This document shows, in pieces, positions 57,557-64,000 of a stretch of 64,000 nt of DNA. The DNA is taken from positions 38,795,001 through 38,859,000 of the forward strand of contig NC_080557.1 in the NCBI RefSeq assembly GCF_030253575.1, in the 5' to 3' direction. The translations under genes and the position numbers were made by a program. Each line of letters starts with the position of its first letter. Position 1 is the stretch's first letter. Source of the stretch: Rhododendron vialii. Its lineage: Eukaryota; Streptophyta; Magnoliopsida; Ericales; Ericaceae. The notes beneath the pieces were generated by a model. The model saw only the letters and a program-made list of their open reading frames with translations, had not been told where the DNA came from and ran no database searches.

Positions 57557-59862
57557 GAAAAATCCAAATTTGGTTATTGAGTTTTGGTTATTGGTAAAAG
57601 TTGTTCAGTTTTGTTATGGAATAAGTGAAATTTGGTTATTTGCTAAAAGACTTGTAACTTTGCTTATTACAATGTGTAGTATTTTTGTGAGCATTGTTGT
57701 TAAAGTTTGCTTATCTACACTCATTTGCTTATCACAATGTGGATGCTCTTAAGAAGTTAACCTCTGGTGGTAGCCGTAGGCAACATATACTCTTGTACGC
57801 AAGAGTTGGGTTCTATTTTCACTAGTGCGTTCTTCTGGACTTAATTTAAACTTAACTTAAATATGAAAATTGTCCATATTTAAATATTTTCACATTTTTT
57901 AGTTTTGCGTTTTTGGCTAAAAAGTGGTTATTTCTCAAAATACTTGGTTAAAGGTAAAAAAAATTATTTTTCCAATTCCCCTCGTTAAGACGAATCAACA
58001 ACCTAAAAAAGTTTGACGCAAAACTAAAAATTGCAAAAAAAATATTCAAATAAGGACAATTTTCAGATTAAGTTAAGTGTAACACTTCTCGTCATTCTTT
58101 AAAAAAAACAAACAAAAAATAATCATGTAGATCATGAAACAGCTATATACATCACTGAATTGAAATGGGCACTGTGTGGATTCTGGAGAAGTAATTAGCA
58201 GACTGAGGTTAGTACAGCTGTAACTTGACAATATTTGCCGGAATGCTTTATTGGGCAGCTTAGTTGATGATGAACTGCACATGCAATGATTCTGTATTAT
58301 TAGAGTATCTGATTGTGTACATATGGATTATGGTTACAGTGATTTTATGGAGTATTTTGAGGGATTGATTGATGTGATCTTTATTTATTTTTTGAAGAAT
58401 GATATTTAATGTGTGTATATTACCTAAGTGAGTTTTCCTGCAGAACTAAAGGGGCTATACGGTGTACGAGCATCCACAACCGATTGGGTATTTTGTGAAA
58501 AAGAAATAAGCTCTTTTGGCCCCGTAGGGAAACTCACTCTGGATAGGCCAACCGGATATGCATAGATAGTGTATAGATCTGGGCGTGGGACCTATTCTGA
58601 AAACTTTCACAAATGATTCGAGTTATTCAATAATTTTAAAATAATCCTTCGAATTCTCTTTAAAAAATTAGCTCAATCTAATAATAATATGTAACACCTA
58701 AAACAAATCACTTACCCAGTACCTTGATTTTGTTCCACAAGCCACACTACATGGCCCAAAATACTTAAGCTCAATGTATTAGTAGTAGTCCACAAGGTTT
58801 GTTATATACCCAAAGATCATCCATGTAAACTTCATCCAATTTTTCAATTTTCCATTCTGAATTTAGAATTTTAAAAATCTAAATGAATTTTGAAGCAAAA
58901 TTAGACAGATGGATTAAGCATTTTCAATTATTCGATTGAGCTAATTTTTTACAAAAGCACTCAAAAATTTATTTTAATATAATTGCACGACTCGATTTAT
59001 TTATGTGGGATCCAGACAATTCCGATCTATGCACCATCGACCCTCATCGGTACCGATATTCGGGTTGATTGGCACAACAGGATCCCCTGCTGCCGAAAAT
59101 GGGGGTCAAAGAATGAATTGCACATTGTTCTGGGCAAAAATTGAACATCGTATACTTATATACATGAGATAAAATGTACAGTATAACATGGTTGGAAAGG
59201 TTTTACTTTTACCCGTCAAAATTAAGTAGATAATAAACAACTACTTCTCAAACATTCACCCATGCCCCAGCAACCCTAACTTGTCACCCAACCGATTTTA
59301 CCCCCAGGCCCAGGCAGTAGCGATACACAAGCCAAGCACCCCGCTTGGTAGCGGCGCCGAGCGACCGATCCGGCCATTCATGTCGACAATCGACAGTTCG
59401 GATCTTAATCCGAGCAACGGATAATCTAGATTTTTACACGTGGATTAAATCCAAACCGTCTGTGCCGAGATGACCAGTCGGATGAACCGCTCGGCACCGC
59501 TACCAAGCACTCCATTCCCTCAAAAACAACACCCATCTTCACACAAAGAAGAACCTAAGTTGAAACAGGGATAATAAAGTCTTTTGGTGGTTGTTCTTTT
59601 AGATTTGACGCGGACAAAGAGAAATTACACACACTGCTCACAATTTTACTCAATCAACAACAATATACAAATTTCAAAAACTCACTCACACACAAATTAA
59701 GTCACAAACTGCTCTTTGTCACTCTTTCTGTATCTCTCTTACTCTTTGAACCCGCAGAGATTACATATCACATACCATCATATTTATACCTAATTCAAAC
59801 AGACCAGAACTACAAAAACTAAACATAATCAAGAACATAAAGAACATTTTCACCAGCATAAT
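57557..59862. other. AT-rich spacer with degenerate MITEs
   Basis: Holds copy 4 of the dispersed AT-rich repeat (57870-58065), a degenerate inverted repeat at about 58570-59035 (GTGGGACC and AAAAAATTAGCTCAATC against GATTGAGCTAATTTTTT and GTGGGATCC; one arm also occurs near 25840-25920), and a short foldback at 59330-59515. The right end is the presumed 3' flank of the oxidoreductase gene. Confidence 0.45.
59330..59515. mobile_element. short GC-rich foldback MITE
   Basis: GCTTGGTAGCGGCGCCGAGC and its inverted relative GCTCGGCACCGCTACCAAGC bracket about 120 bases. The middle also pairs (ATCCGAGCAACGGATAATCTAGA region). Non-coding. Confidence 0.7.
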
Positions 59863-62800
59863 TTAGCATCCACAACTCGGGGGTTCAAGACCCATCTGTT
59901 TCCTAGTTTTTCCCACAAATAAGTCCCTGGATTTGATGAAGCCAGGTGCAATTCCAATAAGTGTTGTGAATGGAAATTGAGCCACGGCCTCTCTCCTCCC
60001 AAGTGATACAATAGCCATCACACCACTAGGCTTGTAAGTTGCCATCTTGCTTTCATTTCCTCCGGTAATCAAAAGCTTCAAGTTCTTTGCGGCCACCAGA
60101 GCATGTTGTTGTGCCAAATACCCTTGCTTGATTTCCTGCCATGTTATAAACAAACATAACCCATTAGATACATACGAGAGTGGGAGACCATCTTAATTTC
60201 CTTTGATGAATGGACCTTTTGTCGCAAAGAATCAGGTTATTACTATATGAACACTGAAATAACATTTCTTTTCGAATTTCTATTACTTTTTAGACTGGTA
60301 CATTCAAAATCAACTTTCTTACAATTAAAAGTAGAATGGGATCAACTAGTCTCCTACCCAGCTAACCAAGGTGTGTGGGTCAGGTCAATTGTAGGAATAC
60401 TGTGATTAGTACTCTTATTGGTTCAGCAGCCCCATGTCAGCTTGCTGATTGGTGGTCCGGAGCAGCAAGAAGATTATTCGTACACAATCTAATCCGGACA
60501 ATCGCTATTAGTGGAGGTATCATCCTAACGTGTTAGGAACTTGCTGGATTCCAGCAAGATTTAAAAGATGCATTGATACTATTTTTATGTTTCCCAAATG
60601 CACACAATCCATTTGAAAACGTGATAGTGAATGGTGCGAATTCAGCGACACCCAGTATAAATCTCAACTCAATGTGTAAGTTTCAAGATATTAATGAAGG
60701 TATTCTTTTCCAGTAGCATCATTGACTGGCAAAAAATAACATTACTTACCTTTATGTCAGTGATGTCTCCAATAGCAAAGACATTTTTGCGACCCTCAAC
60801 TCTCAAATTCACGTCAACTTTCAAACTTCCAAACTCATTTACACTACCCTTCAATACTGTATTCTTAAGCCAGTCTGAACCAAGTGGCTTCCCTGTGCAC
60901 AAGAAATGGCAATCCGCTTTGATGACTGCTCCGGAAGAAGTTACATAAGCACCTTCTGAAAAGGAGTCCAAATTAACAGTCTGCTCCAACTTCACTTTCA
61001 CACGCTTTGATTTCAACCATTCCAGAGCCTTATTAGAAGCTTTTGGCCCAATGAATTCCAGCAGCCTATACCCACTATGCACCAAAGTAACATTCTTTTC
61101 TGGGTAGTCGATTGCGATTTCTCCAGCCAGTTCGACGCCGGTGGGGCCGCCTCCGATGATTAAGATTGAATCAGCCCCTTTTATTTTCTCATTATCTGTC
61201 ATGGGAAAGATAAGCACAATTAATTCAAGCATAAATGTCACCAAAGTAGAACTTCAATGTTCCTACATACCCGTAGGAGTACAGTGAAAAAATCAGAGGT
61301 ACAGACACCTCATAAACCACTCCCGTGACAGATGCTAACCTGAATCTAATCATTACTGATGCTAGCGTGAATCTAATTGTTATCCCTTGTATTGTTAGAT
61401 AATTAATGAAATAGAATAACATGTGAATACAATAGAATAATTATGTGAAACTAGAGGAAAGCTGAAAAGCTGCCTACGAGATTGTGAGATGCGTAAACTT
61501 GTCCTGAACAATTTTCAAAAACTTGCACTAGATGGTGAAGAGTAGACAATGCAACATATCCACCATTTGCACTCAAAGCTTATTTCTAAAACAGCTGCGA
61601 AAAGGGCATAATTTTCTTCCCCCGATGCTACGGAAACTATATCAGAATTGTCGTCGAATTTTTACCTGCTTGGTATTGCTTAAGTCTCTCACGTCTAGTT
61701 TGTGGAACATCATCTGCGTGGCCGGTGGCGATGACGAGATAATCATAGGCAATTACACTTCCATCTGCTGTCAAGACTTCAGTATCAGTGATGTTGATGG
61801 CAGTTGACGAAACTACATGGCCGTTAGTGAGGTAAGACCGGTGGGGGATCAATGATCTTTCTGCAAATGATGGCTCCACCATTCCCCTCAAGCTTGCCCA
61901 TGTTATCTCAAAATATTCCTTCCTGATTCCATAGTTAATCTTTCATCAATGCAATAACATATCGTAATGCAATGCAAGATAATAACAACTCCATAGTGCA
62001 ATCAAGAGATTTTTTAGGGATGGTTTTGATCAATGGAAGTAAGTAGCAAATCTCCTAAAATGTCCCAAAAGTACTTGTATGTTTATAACGAGATTTAGAG
62101 GGAAAATGTCTTATTTTTTTCTTTATTGGAGGACCTACTTTGTTTCTCTTTCCTAAAGTCAATTGGTGTTAAGCATCTTACACTGATGTTTTTTGTGGGC
62201 TTCAAAAGGTACGCAAGGGCTATTTTTCATGACGTGTTCACGTCAACTCATGCGTATGTCTACCCTGAACCTATACTTTTGGGAAAAAGATGCCAGCCAT
62301 GGGAAACCGCAGATTATCGACTCGGGCCAATGTCTACGAAGGATTGCGGTCCTCGATGGATTGAATGGAATGATTAATAGGCTAGGTACATGACGCTTCA
62401 TCGTGGATTGATTAAGAACATAATCAATCAGGGGTCAAAAAGGCCACGATAAAACCGTCTTTTGACCTCCTCATTCTCTGAAGATTGAGGAATGAGTAGA
62501 GATGCATGTATTTCATCGAGAACCAATTCCGCCATGGGGACCAATTCCATCGTTCACTAAACTGGGGGGAAGCCGGGCTACAATAGTTCATAGCCTCTAG
62601 AAGGTTTTGAACCCAAAACCTATGAGGACGCAACCCCTAAATTTCAGATCTTTGTCAAGAGGCTTATTTTAAAGCGATTCCAGGAGCTCCGATCCATTGT
62701 GTATAGCAAAATTGCCTACTTGAGGAAAATGTAGAAGTGATTGATCCGTCAAACAAAAACCCCAACAGTCCACACCTGTCCTATGTTTGACTTTATTCTT

Positions 62801-63032
62801 CCTCTTGTTTTTTTCTTTTTTTGATCGGCAAAGAAAGTAACCTTTTATTGATTATTATTCTTCCTATTGTTTCGCATACATATGTACCCCTAGTATACTG
62901 CAAAGAACATTTCAATGATCAAAACGGGGTTGAAGTTCTTTCATTTCTATCTCATAGTTTGATGAGCCTGTGCTTATTAATTTGTTAAAGAACAGAAGAA
63001 AGATAATCAATAGAGATGACTAGAAATCATTC

Positions 63033-63084
<52 letters not shown>

Positions 63085-63186
63085 TTACGAATCAATAAGA
63101 GTGACATCGGCATGGAATTGGAGAGATTTTGCAATGAGGGCACCGCCTATTCCTCCACCCACCACCACCACTTTCTTGGCCTCCAT
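59863..63186 (-). CDS. FAD/NAD(P)H oxidoreductase, AIFM2/FSP1-type (plant AIF homolog)
   Basis: Pyridine nucleotide-disulphide oxidoreductase of the apoptosis-inducing factor homolog group. The animal member FSP1 (AIFM2) reduces quinones with NAD(P)H; plant roles are little known. Exons in transcript order 63186-63089, 61922-61666, 61195-60750 and 60135-59863 join in frame to 357 residues, a normal family length. The first Rossmann motif VVVVGGGIGGALIAK binds FAD at residues 6-20. KEYFEITWASLRGMVEP and YDYLVIATGHADDVP follow. The second Rossmann motif ILIIGGGPTGVELAGEIA near 130-147 binds NAD(P). The C-terminal FAD motif NVFAIGDITDIK ends exon 3 near residue 267. The C-terminus is YLAQQHALVAAKNLKLL... 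to PPSCGC. No signal peptide or membrane segment is evident. Intron 1 (over 1.1 kb) opens with a CT tract ten bases after the donor. Arabidopsis At3g44190 and At5g22140 are likely relatives, by memory. Confidence 0.93.
63038..63080. repeat. (GA)n microsatellite in intron 1 of the oxidoreductase gene
   Basis: About 21 GA units; on the coding strand it is (CT)n starting about 8 bases after the GTAAGATT donor. Confidence 0.95.
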
Positions 63187-63230
63187 TTCCCAGTTCTTTC
63201 TTCACTCTGCTTTCTCCTGAAATAGACAGA

Positions 63231-63245
63231 TCCTTTATATATACA
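63231..63245 (-). promoter_or_regulatory. TATA-like box of the oxidoreductase gene
   Basis: Minus-strand GTATATATAAAGGA lies about 50 bases upstream of the ATG, implying a short leader of about 20 bases. A duplicated phrase GATTTACGTACGTATG at 63252 and 63321 lies just upstream. Confidence 0.45.
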
Positions 63246-63416
63246 CTTCCAAGATTTACGTACGTATGCGCATACATATGCAGGGGCTCCCCAGGGCAGA
63301 AAGTCTATTTACACTTCCAGATTTACGTACGTATGTGCTCACATATGCAGGGCAGGGGGCAGAGAGAGAGAGAACATATATTGATCTTGATTATGTTTGG
63401 TCATGTTTGGTCTTAA

Positions 63417-64000
63417 GGCTGTGTTACAGAAACAAGTTAAGAACTTATTTTTTGTTGAATAAGAAGAATTGTTTCGGAAAATAAGAAAGGTGAAACTTAT
63501 TTTGGAAGAATTTATATGGGTACCAATGGGCACCGGGAGAGAAATCGTACCGGCGGCCGTGCCGAGCCGTCTCCGGCCACCAGACGGCCGATTCAATCCG
63601 TCCAAAAATTCTAAAAAAAAAATCATATACACACGGAAAATGAGTGCTCGGATCAAGTACATTACACACCTCGGATGACGTTGATTCCCGCAAAGGCCCC
63701 CTTGGTTTTTTTTTTATAGAATTTTTGGACAACTCGGATCGGCCGTCCGGTGGCCAGAGACGGCCCGGCATGGCTGCCGGTACGATTTCCCTCCCCAGAC
63801 GCCCATTATCATAGCAACAGTCTTATTTTTTGTATAAGGCAACTTCAAACTCAAAAATCATGTGTTTACGCAAATAATTTTTCTATCACTATGGATCTTG
63901 TTTGATAGATCTCATTGAGATCTTTAATACGGTGCAAAAAAAATTGAATTTTTTTTCATTTATATTATTTTTGAGTTTGAAAATGTGAAAAGAACTTTTT
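63417..64000. mobile_element. foldback MITE (GGCTGTGTTCC family), copy 2, cut by the window end
   Basis: Begins GGCTGTGTTACAGAAACAAG after TAA and follows copy 1 (37944-38590) closely through the internal palindrome (AAATCGTACCGGCGGCCGTG paired with CCGGTACGATTT) and the right half. Its right terminus lies beyond the window. Confidence 0.85.

Overview
The window is nuclear DNA of a flowering plant, most likely a woody eudicot. It holds multi-exon genes with GT-AG introns and plant-specific families (a TT12-type MATE transporter, a CLB19-type PPR editing factor, a CLAVATA3-type peptide gene). The spacers are AT-rich and crowded with plant transposons: Ty1/Copia, L1-type LINEs, Cassandra-like TRIM, CACTA, hAT, Mutator-like, Tourist and Stowaway elements. 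The species cannot be fixed from the sequence alone. Layout: 1-5114 (+), 3' part of a TT12/DTX41-like MATE gene whose first exon lies upstream of the window. 6329-8762 (-), V-ATPase subunit F, four exons, complete. 10.3-15.2 kb, a block of elements with clear target-site duplications (foldback MITE, 5'-truncated LINE, 1.9-kb Mutator-like element, hAT MITE). 15.8-16.5 kb (-), a broken chimera of exocyst SEC10 exons and a kinesin-5 motor-domain piece, with the SEC10 exon tandemly triplicated. 18.9-21.1 kb, a nest of MITE, LINE and MITE. 21996-22455 (-), a single-unit ubiquitin gene with a leader intron and TATA box. 22.5-27.1 kb, spacer with MITEs and hairpins. 27110-34185 (+), a histone deacetylase 8-like gene with three exons; its last intron holds a young Copia element with an intact polyprotein, apparently identical LTRs and a GTATA target duplication. 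35518-37086 (+), intronless CLB19-like PPR protein. 37.2-40.7 kb, MITEs. 41327-41903 (-), CLAVATA3-like peptide gene with three exons. 42.35-43.84 kb, Tourist-like element upstream of it. 43880-50501 (+), an old Copia element interrupted by a non-autonomous CACTA element. 50.5-59.8 kb, spacer with a Stowaway MITE, tandem Cassandra-like LTRs carrying 5S-rRNA-like sequence, a hAT element inside a foldback element, and low-complexity tracts. 59863-63186 (-), AIFM2/FSP1-type FAD/NAD(P)H oxidoreductase with four exons. 63417-64000, a second copy of the foldback MITE seen at 37.9 kb, cut by the window end. The genes do not form one pathway: they cover vacuolar transport and acidification, chromatin, plastid RNA editing, meristem signalling, redox and protein turnover. 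TT12-type transporters use the vacuolar proton gradient to which V-ATPase subunit F contributes, but their closeness here need not be functional. The most notable items are the SEC10/kinesin chimera, the CLV3-like gene with an altered second residue in its CLE motif, the young Copia insertion in the HDAC intron, the tandem 5S-bearing LTRs, and CT tracts lying just behind splice donors in four genes.
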